Part shown: positions 1 to 9,389 of the stretch, in pieces
Layout of the letters: every line of letters begins with the position of its first letter
How positions within the stretch are numbered: position 1 is the first letter of the stretch
NCBI RefSeq assembly: GCF_000714815.1
Contig: NZ_JMIH01000024.1
Span: forward strand, 537,347 to 601,346
Source: Anditalea andensis
GTDB taxonomy: Bacteria > Bacteroidota > Bacteroidia > Cytophagales > Cyclobacteriaceae
DNA: 64,000 bases
Direction of reading: 5' to 3'
Position numbers and translations under genes: made by a program
The notes under the pieces: model-generated
The model's input: only the letters and a program-made list of their open reading frames with translations
What the model was told of the DNA's origin: nothing
Databases searched by the model: none

Positions 1-163
1 TACTTTCTCCTGCCAGTATATCAGTGGCATTTACTGATGCTGCCATCACAGGAGGCTCAGGGAGTACCAGTTCATTTTCGCTTCCCACACAGGCTCCCAG
101 GAGCATGGTCAAGCCCAGCATCAAAGCCGGTATTTTTTTTTGGGGTTTTGTTATTGTGCTCAT
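1..163 (-). CDS. 5' end of a surface lipoprotein gene (runs off the left edge)
   Basis: Reading leftwards from an ATG at 163, 54 codons are open to the window edge. The product starts with a short basic region, a hydrophobic core and the lipobox LLGAC (Cys about residue 25), so it is a lipoprotein. The mature part begins with acidic and proline-rich residues followed by a stretch resembling the start of an Ig/PKD-like domain (VNATDILAGES). It lies on the same strand as, and downstream of, the HTCS regulator, the usual position of surface glycan-binding lipoproteins in a polysaccharide utilisation locus. Its own -7 box and a palindrome lie upstream. The exact family cannot be decided from 54 residues. 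Confidence 0.75.
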   Translation of the reverse strand, partial: MSTITKPQKKIPALMLGLTMLLGACVGSENELVLPEPPVMAASVNATDILAGES

Positions 164-237
164 GATTTTAGGTTTACTGTTTCACTTTAATAGTGGCACA
201 ATACTATCCAGGAAGGAGAAAAAGTCAGTTCATTATT

Positions 238-269
238 GTACATATAACATGTACTATTGTTCAAAAGTA
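238..269 (-). promoter_or_regulatory. -7 promoter box and palindrome upstream of the lipoprotein gene
   Basis: On the minus strand, 269-262 reads TACTTTTG, a perfect match to the Bacteroidota -7 consensus TAnnTTTG. Just downstream, 238-254 is an inverted repeat, GTACAT-5-ATGTAC. The start codon follows about 75 bp further on. The palindrome may be an operator, perhaps for the adjacent HTCS, but that link is inferred from position only. Confidence 0.45.
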
Positions 270-463
270 GGATGAGGCTTTATTTAGCATGTTTATTATT
301 AAATAATATTGATCGTGTAGATTATAACAACAACATGTATGTATTCATTGCGCATTTATATTGCACATTGATATATGTGCACGGTGCCTTTTAAATATTT
401 TATTTTCACAGTATTAATTGGGTAAAGGGATCCTAGTCCATTATGTGCTTTAAAGCCTAATGA

Positions 464-3400
464 CTATCTGTATATTTCCAGAAATTTTTTTGGGGACATA
501 CCAAATTGCTTGATAAAAGAACGAGAAAAATAACTTTGGCTGCTGAATCCCACCGTATAGGCTATCTCTGTTATATTTAAAGAGCTCTCCTTTAGTAAAT
601 GGATAGCTTTTTTTAACCTTATATTTCTGATAAATTCATTTACACTCTGCCCGGTAAGCGCTTCTATTTTCAGGTATACCAATGTCCTGCTCATATTCAC
701 TCTTTGGGCTATAAAATCAGCATTGATTTTTTCCTGCTCCAGATTGGCCAGTACTATGTCAATAATGGACTGAATCAAGATCTTGTCCTTATCCTCAACC
801 TGATCATTTTCGAAAGTAAGTTCCTGGCTGTTTTTGAACTTTTCGGCCAGTTCTTTTCTGGAATGGAGCAGGTTATTGATCCTTAATTTTAAGATTTCCA
901 GATTAAAAGGCTTTAATATATAATCATCTGCACCAGAGGTGAGCCCTTCCAGCTGTTTTTCCCGGGCATGTCTGGCCGTAAGAAGGATCAGTGGGACATG
1001 GCTGGTTCTATGATCCGCTTTTATCCTTTGACAGAATGCTACCCCATCCATCCTTGGCATGGTAATATCACTGATGATGATATGGGGAATTTCTAAAAAT
1101 GCTTTTTCCAGCCCTTCTTCACCATCGACGGCTGTGATTACCTGAAAGCCTGAGCTGAGTTCATTTTTTAAAAAATCCCTCAGTTCAGCATCATCTTCCA
1201 ATATCAGTATCTTAGGGTTTTCGGATGGTTTGATACCGAGGATCATGTGGTCCATCTCTCTGTCGACAGTTTCCGATTTGATCTGACGGGTAATTGGATT
1301 GAGTAGGTGATTAGACATTTTCTGTTTTGCAAAAGGAATAGATAGGGTGAAGGTAGCCCCTTCTCCCTTTTTTGATTCCACCCGGATTTCCCCTTTGTGA
1401 AGTTCTGCCAGTTCCTTAGATAGTGCCAGGCCTATTCCGGTTCCTTTATTGACATCGGTATCTTTTCTGGGGACGCTATAGAACCGCTCAAAAATCCGTT
1501 TTAATTCTTTTTTTGGAATACCTTCCCCATCATCCTGTACTTTAATATGGACAAACCCGGTTTGCCCGTCCGGACCGTCAGGATGTTTTTCGATGATCAA
1601 CTTGATATGGCCCTGCTCATGGGTGTTTTTAAAAGCATTGGATAGCAAATTGCTGATGATTTTATCCAGTTTATCTGCATCGAAAGCCATCATCAGGGAA
1701 TCTACTTCAGAATGGAATTCGTAGGTGATATGGTTTTTGTTTGCCAATACCTGAAAGATGGACCATGTTTTTTTGCAAAAGGCTACGATATCACCGTTTG
1801 ACGTCTCCAGTACAAGACTCCCGGCTTCCAGTTTCCGGTAATCCATCAGCTGGTTCACCAGGGTTAAAAGTTTAGCGGTATTAGTTTCTATAAGGTTATA
1901 GTGGTAGTTCTTTTCCTCCCTGTCCATATCCTCTGTGGCGCTTAATAGTTTTTCTATAGGTGCTTTTATCAGCGTAAGCGGTGTCCGGAATTCATGGGAA
2001 ACATTGGTGAAGAATCTCAACTTCATCAGGTTCGTTTCTGTAGCGTTTTTTATTTCTAATTTTTCCAGTTCGATTTCATTTCGTAGCGTTTCCCTGTATA
2101 AGATGGCTTTCCTGAACAAATAAAATGTTAATGCTATCAGCACAAAATATACTCCATATGCCCATCCTGTTTTCCAAAATGGCGGACTTATCTCCAGCAA
2201 TAGAAAGGTACCTGCCTCCTGTAGTACGTTATTTTCTACCAGATGTACCCTGAAGTTATATTTTCCCGGAGGAAGGTTGGTATAGGTAGCAAACCGTTTT
2301 TCCCCTACGAAATACCAGTCTTCGTCAAAACCCTCCATTTTATAGGCATATTCCAAAGGTTGGAAGGCATTATAATTCAGTCCCAAAAATTCAAAAGTGA
2401 TGACTGATTGGTCATAAGACAGGTTTACCTGTGAGGTTTCTAAAATGTTTCTGACCAGTGGGGAATTATCTCCGTTTACAGTTTGGGACTTATTGAACAA
2501 CTGAAAATCAACAATATATACACGCGATTTATTCTTAAAATCCACCAGACTATCCGGATGAAAGCGGATAAATCCGTTAATGCCTCCAAAGAACATTTCT
2601 CCGGTCCTGCTCTTCAGCCTGGACCTTTCATAAAATTCCTGGTTTGGAACATCATGAATGGCAAACTGCTTGATTTTTTCTGTGACAGGATTGAACCTGA
2701 TGATGTCCCGGTTGGCGCTAAGCCAGAGATTGCCTTTGCTATCTTCCAATATACCCTTAATGTTAGTGGGCAAGGAAAATTTTTCACTGTACCTTTCAAC
2801 TGTAAATGTCCGGCCATTTTCTATTATTTTATCCAGACCGCCTGCATTTCCTACCCATACAGTATGCCCACTGTCTTCAAATATATCAAAAGTATAATTG
2901 GAGCCTAAAGTATTTCTGTCCGCCGGATCATGTTTGATACTATGCAGCATGGTGTCATACATATATATACCGGCATAGGAAATGATCCATAATCGGTTTT
3001 TACTGTCTTCCATCATGGAAACTGCATATTCTATTCCCAATAGTTGGGGATCATAGGGTCCTGGATCAGCGGCATTATAAAATTTATGCTCTGCAGGATT
3101 ATATACGGTAATGCCTTGTTTTTCATGGGTTGCCAGCCATAGGTTTCCTTTAGTATCCAGCTTCATCCCTTTTATATTTAGGCTGATCGGTTTATTGTTG
3201 ATTTTTGCGCCATCCATCAGGTTTACTGCCTCGCCGGTCTTTGTATTGAAACTAAAAAGTCCCATATCCCATCCGGCGGTATAGAGCTGGTTATTGTCCC
3301 TGACTTCTATACCCAGTATACTTGGAGAAATAAATTTAGAGGTAAGTTTGTAGCGTTGGAAAGCATCCGTATCGCTGTCATACCTATTGATGCCACCCTC

Positions 3401-4558
3401 TTTAGTTCCTATCCATATATTCCCTTGCTCATCTTCTTGGAATACCCCGGTTTTGTTACTGCTAATGCTGGATTGGTCCAGGTGGTTATGCGCATAGTAC
3501 TGAAACTCCCTGTACTTATAATTAAAATGGTTGATACCTCCTTCTTGGGTAGAAAACCACATGTTGGCATTGGAATCTTCGTAGATATTGGTGATGATAT
3601 TATTGGTCAGACCCTTGCCGGTATAGGCCTCTTCCTGGATGACCGTAAAGTTTTCAGACGCAGCATTATATCTGTTTACTCCCCTGTTTCTCGTGCCTAT
3701 CCAGACATTTTTTCTGCTATCTTCGTATATATAAGAAAAGGCATTGCTGCTGATGCTTCCGGGATCGTTCTCCTTGTTTATATACTTTTTTGATTCCCCT
3801 GTTATTGTATTGAACCTTATCAGTCCATCTGTAGCCCCCACCCAAAGATGGGCATTACTGTCAAAAAATATAGGCTCGTTTTTAGTAAATAGACCATCAT
3901 GATATCCAGGGAACTCATACCCTGCCTTTTGGATAAGCTCATTTTCTAGATTGAGGGAGTAAAGTCCCAGGCTGTTTTGTATCAAAAGATCAGTATCACT
4001 GATCTGGAGGATTCTTCTTACATCTATGGTACCGGTATAAACCATGCCTTTAGGGAAGGTAAACCGCTTAAACGTATCGGTTATCGGATCATATTTGACC
4101 AGTCCGTAGTTTGTTCCTATCCAGACATTGTTCTGCTTATCCACTTTTATGCATCTGATAATATTTCCCGGTATGGAATGTTCATCTCCCACCACGGTAC
4201 CGTACCTATAGAATTTGTCCTCAGTTATATTATATCGGGTCAGCCCATCATTGTTGGTGCCGATCCAGATATTGTTGGCATTGTCTTCTTCCAGGGAAAG
4301 AATAAAGTTGCCTGGCAAAGAATTGCTGTTGCCTGTTTCTTTCCTGTAAATTTTAAAATCATACCCGTTCCATTTGTTCAGTCCGTCATAGGTACCTATC
4401 CATATAAACCCCATTTTGTCCTCCAATACATCAGTCACATGGTTGTTGGATAAGCCATCCCTGGTAGTCAATCTGCTGATATTAAAATTATGGCGCTGGC
4501 CATATATCTGGTATGCCCATAACATCATCAGTAGTAATAGGGAGGATTTCATTCTCAT
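464..4558 (-). CDS. Hybrid two-component system (HTCS) sensor/regulator
   Basis: A one-protein signalling system of 1364 residues. In order: signal peptide (1-20); a long periplasmic region of Reg_prop beta-propeller repeats (recurring DxxGxIWIGT-type motifs) to about residue 700; a Y_Y_Y domain (about 710-800); one membrane helix (about 800-818); HisKA with the H-box SHEFRTPL (about 855); HATPase with NLLSNAFK and GTGIGLAL; a receiver domain with the acidic pair EDD near 1120 and phospho-acceptor Asp in SDITMPRMDG (about 1161); and a C-terminal AraC-type helix-turn-helix (about 1270-1360). This architecture senses oligosaccharides and switches on neighbouring polysaccharide utilisation genes. 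All catalytic motifs appear intact. The lipoprotein gene downstream is a likely target. A minus-strand TATATTTG lies at 4577-4570, but it is very close to the start codon. Confidence 0.96.
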   Translation of the reverse strand: MRMKSSLLLLMMLWAYQIYGQRHNFNISRLTTRDGLSNNHVTDVLEDKMGFIWIGTYDGLNKWNGYDFKIYRKETGNSNSLPGNFILSLEEDNANNIWIGTNNDGLTRYNITEDKFYRYGTVVGDEHSIPGNIIRCIKVDKQNNVWIGTNYGLVKYDPITDTFKRFTFPKGMVYTGTIDVRRILQISDTDLLIQNSLGLYSLNLENELIQKAGYEFPGYHDGLFTKNEPIFFDSNAHLWVGATDGLIRFNTITGESKKYINKENDPGSISSNAFSYIYEDSRKNVWIGTRNRGVNRYNAASENFTVIQEEAYTGKGLTNNIITNIYEDSNANMWFSTQEGGINHFNYKYREFQYYAHNHLDQSSISSNKTGVFQEDEQGNIWIGTKEGGINRYDSDTDAFQRYKLTSKFISPSILGIEVRDNNQLYTAGWDMGLFSFNTKTGEAVNLMDGAKINNKPISLNIKGMKLDTKGNLWLATHEKQGITVYNPAEHKFYNAADPGPYDPQLLGIEYAVSMMEDSKNRLWIISYAGIYMYDTMLHSIKHDPADRNTLGSNYTFDIFEDSGHTVWVGNAGGLDKIIENGRTFTVERYSEKFSLPTNIKGILEDSKGNLWLSANRDIIRFNPVTEKIKQFAIHDVPNQEFYERSRLKSRTGEMFFGGINGFIRFHPDSLVDFKNKSRVYIVDFQLFNKSQTVNGDNSPLVRNILETSQVNLSYDQSVITFEFLGLNYNAFQPLEYAYKMEGFDEDWYFVGEKRFATYTNLPPGKYNFRVHLVENNVLQEAGTFLLLEISPPFWKTGWAYGVYFVLIALTFYLFRKAILYRETLRNEIELEKLEIKNATETNLMKLRFFTNVSHEFRTPLTLIKAPIEKLLSATEDMDREEKNYHYNLIETNTAKLLTLVNQLMDYRKLEAGSLVLETSNGDIVAFCKKTWSIFQVLANKNHITYEFHSEVDSLMMAFDADKLDKIISNLLSNAFKNTHEQGHIKLIIEKHPDGPDGQTGFVHIKVQDDGEGIPKKELKRIFERFYSVPRKDTDVNKGTGIGLALSKELAELHKGEIRVESKKGEGATFTLSIPFAKQKMSNHLLNPITRQIKSETVDREMDHMILGIKPSENPKILILEDDAELRDFLKNELSSGFQVITAVDGEEGLEKAFLEIPHIIISDITMPRMDGVAFCQRIKADHRTSHVPLILLTARHAREKQLEGLTSGADDYILKPFNLEILKLRINNLLHSRKELAEKFKNSQELTFENDQVEDKDKILIQSIIDIVLANLEQEKINADFIAQRVNMSRTLVYLKIEALTGQSVNEFIRNIRLKKAIHLLKESSLNITEIAYTVGFSSQSYFSRSFIKQFGMSPKKFLEIYR

Positions 4559-4981
4559 TAGAAGGTGATCAAATATATGTTCCCTTTAATAGGCAAAAGG
4601 GATAAGATGATCAGAAACTTAAAGATATATTCTTATATTTCCTACCAAATAAATGAGAGTTATCGACCAGTAGAGTATCAGTAAAATTCTGATTTTACTT
4701 AATAATCCTAATATTCTGATATTAATAGTAATACATTCGGATTTCAGACTAAATATTCTTAAACACTTGGCTTTTTGATTGTATTATTTTTATTTGATTG
4801 ATTATTAAATTTTGGCTTAGTATCAATCAATGGTAAGGTAGATCATGCTTAGTAAGAAATGATGGTGGGCTTCAAATTGCCCTAGCAAAGCAATGTGCCA
4901 TAAATGATTGAGTTAATTTCCTGCCTAGCGAAATTGTAAATATTACTATTTGGTAGTAAGGTACCTTGAAATAAAAACCCC
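4559..4981. promoter_or_regulatory. Divergent intergenic region with an inverted repeat before the Crp/Fnr gene
   Basis: This AT-rich gap separates the divergent HTCS and Crp/Fnr genes. At 4943-4959 there is an inverted repeat, TTACTATTTGGTAGTAA, 23 bp before the Crp/Fnr start. It resembles the perfect palindrome found downstream of that gene at 5559-5574, so it may be an autoregulatory site. No gene is visible here. Confidence 0.4.
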
Positions 4982-5551
4982 ATGGATAAGTTGATAGAAT
5001 ACATATTGCATTTTGGAAATTTAAACCAAAAGCAAATAGGATTTATATCCCAGAGAGTAAGAGAACTGGAAATTAATAAGAATGAGTATTTTTCAGAGGC
5101 AGGAAAAATATCACATCAGGTTGGCTTTATTGTAGAGGGTGTGGTAAGGGTTTGCTATTATAACAATAGAGGGGAAGATATAACCCGATATTTCTTTGAT
5201 GAAAACCATTTAGTGGTAGAAATGAAGAGTTTTGAAAATAATATAGAAAGCTCTGAATACATACAAGCGGTGACCGACTGCAAGTTTTTAGTCATCTCTA
5301 AGTCTGATTGGGAAGAAATTGACCAGACCATTATTGGCTGGGACACTATCGTTAAGCGGATTTTTCAAAAGACTTTAATTGAAAAATTGGAAAGTAGAAG
5401 CCCATTGGTCGCACAAGATGCCACCACCCGGTATTTGACATTTCTGGAGAAATTTCCGAAGCTTTCCAACCGAATTCCATTATCACAGCTTGCATCTTAT
5501 TTGGGCATTACACAGCAATCTCTAAGCAGAATAAGAAAAAACATCCGCTGA
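4982..5551 (+). CDS. Crp/Fnr-family transcriptional regulator
   Basis: This 189-residue protein has the Crp/Fnr layout. An N-terminal cyclic-nucleotide-binding-type beta-roll spans about 15-115, with FIVEGVVRVCYYN and RYFFDENHLV. A C-terminal helix-turn-helix (about 150-189) contains PLSQLASYLGITQQSLSRIRK. The cNMP phosphate-binding signature is not conserved, as in most Bacteroidota members, so the ligand is unknown. The gene lies 77 bp before an SDR gene on the same strand. The palindrome in that gap, and a similar inverted repeat upstream of this gene, suggest that it controls both itself and the SDR. A repressor or activator of the SDR is the likely role. Confidence 0.9.
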   Translation: MDKLIEYILHFGNLNQKQIGFISQRVRELEINKNEYFSEAGKISHQVGFIVEGVVRVCYYNNRGEDITRYFFDENHLVVEMKSFENNIESSEYIQAVTDCKFLVISKSDWEEIDQTIIGWDTIVKRIFQKTLIEKLESRSPLVAQDATTRYLTFLEKFPKLSNRIPLSQLASYLGITQQSLSRIRKNIR

Positions 5552-5558
5552 AACACTT

Positions 5559-5612
5559 TTTACCATATGGTAAATGATTTCATTTCCAAAAAAAGCAACT
5601 TTACATTGTAAA
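5559..5612 (+). promoter_or_regulatory. Palindromic operator and promoter of the SDR gene
   Basis: Positions 5559-5574 form the perfect 16-bp palindrome TTTACCATATGGTAAA. Further on, 5600-5612 is TTTAC-ATT-GTAAA, which contains a -7-like TACATTGT. The SDR start codon (TTG) is at 5629. The 16-bp palindrome is a good candidate site for the upstream Crp/Fnr protein. Confidence 0.5.
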
Positions 5613-5628
5613 TTTAAATAAGAGAGAT

Positions 5629-6369
5629 TTGAAATCAGTATTTATCACAGGAGCAAATAAAGGTGTAGGATATGAAACGGCAAGGGCGCTGTTAAAGAAT
5701 GGATTTTTTGTTTATCTCGGCAGCCGCAAAATTGACAACGGTTTGGAAGCAGTAGATAAGCTTAAAACAGAAGGTTTGGACAATGTAGCAGCTATACAAA
5801 TAGATGTAACCGATCAGGAATCCATAGTTGCCGCCCGTGCTGAAATAGGTGGAAAATCCAAAGTTTTGGATGCACTCATTAACAATGCCGGGATAAGTGG
5901 CGGAGGTTTCCCCCAAACAGCACTCGATTCGAACATCAATACATTTAAAGGGGTTTTCGATACGAATCTCTTTGGAGTAGTAAGGGTTACCCAGTCCTTT
6001 ATCGATTTACTAAGAAAGTCCACCGAACCTCGTATTGTGAATGTATCTTCAAGTGGTTGCTCCATTACTTTGCACAGCGATCCCAGTTGGGAATTTTATG
6101 ATCATAAGGCAGCAGTTTATGGTCCTTCCAAAGCAGCCATGAACATGTACACAGTATGTCTTGCCTATGAATTACGGAATACAGCCTTTAAAGTAAATGC
6201 AGTTGATCCAGGATTTGTCGCCACAGATTTTAACAATCAGAATGGGACAGATACAGCAGAAAATGCGGGCGTCCGCATTGCCAAATATGCTATGATAGGT
6301 CAGGAAGGTCCCAGTGGTAAATTTATCAGTGAATTCCATAATCCGGAAACAGGTGAAATACCGTGGTAG
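5629..6369 (+). CDS. Short-chain dehydrogenase/reductase (SDR)
   Basis: A classical SDR of 246 residues: cofactor loop TGANKGVG (about 7-14), NNAG, an active-site serine in NVSSSGCS, and the catalytic YGPSK. It should catalyse NAD(P)(H)-dependent oxidation or reduction of a carbonyl or alcohol; the substrate is unknown. The start codon is TTG at 5629, placing the first beta strand exactly where the family expects it. It is closely related over its whole length to the SDR at 33284-34021, including the unusual C-terminal end with a TGEIPW/TGECPW tail. The Crp/Fnr gene upstream probably regulates it. Confidence 0.92.
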   Translation: MKSVFITGANKGVGYETARALLKNGFFVYLGSRKIDNGLEAVDKLKTEGLDNVAAIQIDVTDQESIVAARAEIGGKSKVLDALINNAGISGGGFPQTALDSNINTFKGVFDTNLFGVVRVTQSFIDLLRKSTEPRIVNVSSSGCSITLHSDPSWEFYDHKAAVYGPSKAAMNMYTVCLAYELRNTAFKVNAVDPGFVATDFNNQNGTDTAENAGVRIAKYAMIGQEGPSGKFISEFHNPETGEIPW

Positions 6370-6523
6370 TCAGCAAGTATCATTTGATTTTAAATAAATT
6401 TAGAAAGTATGAAAATCCCATCATGTAACTTTGGATTTAATATTATTTATGGCGGAAATGCCCAAGCATTATATTGCTAATATAGCAGCATAGTGCATGT
6501 CACAAAGAATGAGATAGTATTTT

Positions 6524-6563
6524 TATGGTCCTTTCACCAATCAAATTTGGACTTTTCAACAAA
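6524..6563 (+). promoter_or_regulatory. Paired direct repeats (putative AraC operator)
   Basis: TATGGTCCTTTCACCAA (6524-6540) and TTTGGACTTTTCAACAA (6546-6562) match at 13 of 17 positions and are offset by 22 bp. The second ends about 50 bp before the SDR start. Nearly the same motif, also doubled, occurs at 49836-49875 before another operon that encodes a paralogous AraC regulator. Confidence 0.55.
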
Positions 6564-6612
6564 CTTCATTTCCTGGAAACCATAGACCTTTGTATTGTAA
6601 AATATACATAAA

Positions 6613-7422
6613 ATGGGAAAAACAGTTTTGGTTACAGGTGCTTCAGCAGGAATTGGCAGAGCAACTGCCCTGCTGCTGGTAGAAAAAGGGTTCAATGTGT
6701 ACGGTGCAGCCCGTAGGATAGAAAGAATGGATGATTTGAAAGGTTTGGGCGTCACACCTGTGGCACTGGATCTTGCCGATGATAAAAGTATGGTGCTTGC
6801 AGTCCATCAAATTATGAAAGAAGCCGGGGGGATAGATGTATTGATAAACAATGCCGGATTTGGTTCCTATGGAGCCATTGAAGATGTGTCCATGGACGAT
6901 GCCCGCTATCAATTGGAGGTCAATGTGATGGGGGCTATGCGCTTGGCTCAATTGGTACTGCCCAAGATGCGTGGACAAGGTCAGGGTAAAATCATCAATA
7001 TTTCTTCAGTTGGGGGCAAAGTAGCCATGCCCATGGGTGGATGGTACCATGCAAGCAAATTTGCCCTGGAAGCCCTGAGTGATAGTATGCGGATGGAAGT
7101 TAAACCTTTTGGTATAGCTGTAATCGTGGTGGAACCGGGTGCGACAAAATCGGAATGGGGTAGCATTGCGTTTGAAAGCCTAATGAGGGTTTCGGGCAAT
7201 AGCCCTTACAAAGAGCTTGCCTCCAAAGTTTATAATTCCTTCGAAAAAGTAGCCGCAAATGTTTCCGCCCCTGAAACCATTGCGCAGCTTATTTTTAAAG
7301 CCATCACCACTAAGCGACCTCAGACCAGATATGTAAAATGGGATGCGAAATTATTGTTAACTTTAAAAAGCATTTTAACAGACAATATGATGGACAGATT
7401 AATTATGACCCAGGCAAAATAA
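6613..7422 (+). CDS. Short-chain dehydrogenase/reductase (SDR)
   Basis: A 269-residue SDR with the cofactor loop TGASAGIG, the NNAGFG motif, a serine in ISSVGGK and catalytic YHASK. The extended C-terminus and the motif set resemble the 'classical' oxidoreductases often annotated as 3-oxoacyl-ACP reductase-like or retinol dehydrogenase-like. The true substrate is unknown. It is the first gene of an apparent two-gene operon, ending 6 bp before the AraC gene. Doubled repeats upstream suggest control by that AraC protein. Confidence 0.92.
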   Translation: MGKTVLVTGASAGIGRATALLLVEKGFNVYGAARRIERMDDLKGLGVTPVALDLADDKSMVLAVHQIMKEAGGIDVLINNAGFGSYGAIEDVSMDDARYQLEVNVMGAMRLAQLVLPKMRGQGQGKIINISSVGGKVAMPMGGWYHASKFALEALSDSMRMEVKPFGIAVIVVEPGATKSEWGSIAFESLMRVSGNSPYKELASKVYNSFEKVAANVSAPETIAQLIFKAITTKRPQTRYVKWDAKLLLTLKSILTDNMMDRLIMTQAK

Positions 7423-7428
7423 TAGCCT

Positions 7429-8238
7429 ATGGAAAGTCAACAAATCATACAACATAACATTTTGTACTCCTGTGCTTATCAAAAAGAACAGAGTTCTGAG
7501 CAATTTTTACCGGAACATAGTCTGGGTATTACATTGTCCGGTGAAGCTGAGTATTTTACCAATGAAGGTTCCTATATAGTGAAACCGGGTACCATAGGTT
7601 TGATGCGCAGGAACCAATTGGTCAAAAAATACAAAAAACCATCCCCAACTGGGGAACCCTTTAAAATGATAGGAGTGTTTTTTGACCAGAAAACTTTGAG
7701 GCAGTTCGCTTCGGAAAACAATATTGGTGAACAACATGCTTATCAGGGAAAATCAGTTATTCAGCTTTCCGGAAACCCGGTGATAAAAGGTTATTTTGAT
7801 TCACTGATACCCTATGAAGGTCATCCCGAAAAACTCTCCTCAGTAATATGCGGACTTAAAACACGGGAAGCCATCGAGCTTTTATTGCAAAGTGATCCTT
7901 CCTTCCAAAACTTTCTTTTTGACTTCAGGGACCCCTATAAAATAGACCTGGAAAAATTCATGAACCTGAATTACCAATACAATGTGCCGATAGCCACTTT
8001 CGCTAAATTAACGGGTCGGAGCCTTTCTACCTTCAAAAGAGATTTTGTTAAGATTTTTGAAGCCACCCCTGAAAGATGGGTACAGCGGAAACGTTTGGAA
8101 ATGGCGCATTACCTCATGGCGCAAAAGAAAAAAAGGCCTACCGATGTCTATCTGGAAGTGGGTTTTGAAAACCTTTCACATTTCTCCTTCGCTTTCAAAA
8201 ACCATTATGGATTTGCACCGAGTGAGATCGGTACTTAG
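7429..8238 (+). CDS. AraC-family transcriptional regulator (ExsA-like N-terminus)
   Basis: A 269-residue regulator. The N-terminal half is a cupin-like sensing domain (about 20-130, with HSLGITLSGEAEYFTNEGSY). The C-terminal 100 residues are a double helix-turn-helix: helix 1 in VPIATFAKLTGRSLSTFKRDF, then ERWVQRKRLEMA and VYLEVGFENLSHFSFAFKNHYGFAPSE. It starts 6 bp after the upstream SDR, so the two are probably co-transcribed. It is paralogous to the AraC at 51155-51943, and the two operons share an upstream repeat motif, which argues for autoregulation or cross-regulation. The effector is unknown. Confidence 0.93.
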   Translation: MESQQIIQHNILYSCAYQKEQSSEQFLPEHSLGITLSGEAEYFTNEGSYIVKPGTIGLMRRNQLVKKYKKPSPTGEPFKMIGVFFDQKTLRQFASENNIGEQHAYQGKSVIQLSGNPVIKGYFDSLIPYEGHPEKLSSVICGLKTREAIELLLQSDPSFQNFLFDFRDPYKIDLEKFMNLNYQYNVPIATFAKLTGRSLSTFKRDFVKIFEATPERWVQRKRLEMAHYLMAQKKKRPTDVYLEVGFENLSHFSFAFKNHYGFAPSEIGT

Positions 8239-8337
8239 GCTGATCCTCATAGGCATTCCTATTCTTCATCATTCTATGTGAACGTATTAACAAACAAATA
8301 AGAACTTCTGACGAAAATAGCCAACAGTCATCCATTG

Positions 8338-8345
8338 TAACTTTG
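8338..8345 (+). promoter_or_regulatory. -7 box for the esterase gene
   Basis: TAACTTTG is a perfect match to TAnnTTTG. It lies about 28 bp before the ATG at 8373, so the esterase gene probably has its own promoter rather than depending on the AraC operon. Confidence 0.5.
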
Positions 8346-8372
8346 TGGTAATATTTAAAACAAAGAACATCA

Positions 8373-9389
8373 ATGAAAAAAATTATTCTTGTATTAACAG
8401 TAGCGATGGCCTCCTTATCCAGTTGTGCCTATCGAGTCAAAATCGCCGGTCCGGAACAATTGGTCCATATGAGCCAAGAGGCCCAAGATTCACTCAGATC
8501 ATTTAAGTATTACCGGTTCCCGCTTATCAACTTAAACGACAAGCAGAAGTTAATGGCCAGAGAACAATGGAATGCTTATGAAAACTGGATGTTGGAGGAC
8601 ATGCACCATCGTTTTGGATTCACCACAAGGGACACGGTAATCGCCAATGTAAAGGTAGCTATCATCCAACCGAATACCATTCAGCCCGGCAGAGAGAACA
8701 TTATAGGGTTCCACCTACACGGTGGAGGATTTATGATGGGGACTCCTTATGAGAGAGCGGCCATGCTAATGGCCAATGAATACGGCTATACTGTATATTC
8801 CGTGGATTACCCATTGTCGCCCGAAGTAAAATACCCTGTAGCCATTGACGCATCCCTTGAGGTGTATAAAGCATTGGTCCATCGGTTTCCCGAAAAACAA
8901 ATGGTAAGTTCATCCATATCAGGTGGTGGACAAATAATACAATCTATGCTTCTTAAAGCCCAAACTGAAAATCTCAGAATGCCTGATGCAAACGTATTGT
9001 TCACGCCTGCCCTGGACCTTAATTTCACAGGAAATGACTCTTATTACTTTAATGATGGGCGAGATGTGATTGCTTTAAAAAACAGCGCTGATAAACTCTT
9101 TAAAGATTTATATTTACCAGCCGCTGCTAACCTAAATGATCCGCAGGTATCACCGGTTTTTGCAGAATATAAGGATGATTTTCCTCCTACTATTTTGGCT
9201 ACCGGAACCAGGGACCTTTTCCTAAGCATTTCGGTCCGGACTTTTTGGAAATTGAAAGAAGGAGGTGTCCCTACAGAACTTTTGGTCGGCGAAGGGGGCT
9301 GGCATGCCTATCAATACTATCCGGAAATACTTGAAGCCATAGCAGCCAGAAAAGCCGTGTACCAATTTTTAGATAAGTATTTAAAGTAA
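8373..9389 (+). CDS. Alpha/beta-hydrolase lipoprotein (HSL-type esterase)
   Basis: A 338-residue predicted lipoprotein: signal peptide ending in LSSC (Cys about 18). The oxyanion-hole motif HLHGGGF (about 113-119) is that of the hormone-sensitive-lipase family. The likely triad is the serine in SISGG (about 188), the aspartate in GTRDLF and the histidine in GWHAYQYY near the C-terminus. The nucleophile elbow normally reads GDSAG; here the first Gly is replaced by Ser, which is unusual. It should hydrolyse esters at the cell envelope; the substrate is unknown. It follows the SDR-AraC pair but has its own -7 box. Confidence 0.88.
   Translation: MKKIILVLTVAMASLSSCAYRVKIAGPEQLVHMSQEAQDSLRSFKYYRFPLINLNDKQKLMAREQWNAYENWMLEDMHHRFGFTTRDTVIANVKVAIIQPNTIQPGRENIIGFHLHGGGFMMGTPYERAAMLMANEYGYTVYSVDYPLSPEVKYPVAIDASLEVYKALVHRFPEKQMVSSSISGGGQIIQSMLLKAQTENLRMPDANVLFTPALDLNFTGNDSYYFNDGRDVIALKNSADKLFKDLYLPAAANLNDPQVSPVFAEYKDDFPPTILATGTRDLFLSISVRTFWKLKEGGVPTELLVGEGGWHAYQYYPEILEAIAARKAVYQFLDKYLK

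Noticed and set aside
24..275. Plus-strand 83-codon frame at the left edge
   Set aside because: The minus strand here encodes a lipoprotein with a typical signal peptide and promoter; the plus frame is its shadow.
2483..2908. Open plus-strand frames inside the HTCS gene, up to 158 codons (also at 3356-3793 and 3977-4453)
   Set aside because: They are antisense to a clear 1364-residue gene, lack family resemblance and arise from its codon pattern.
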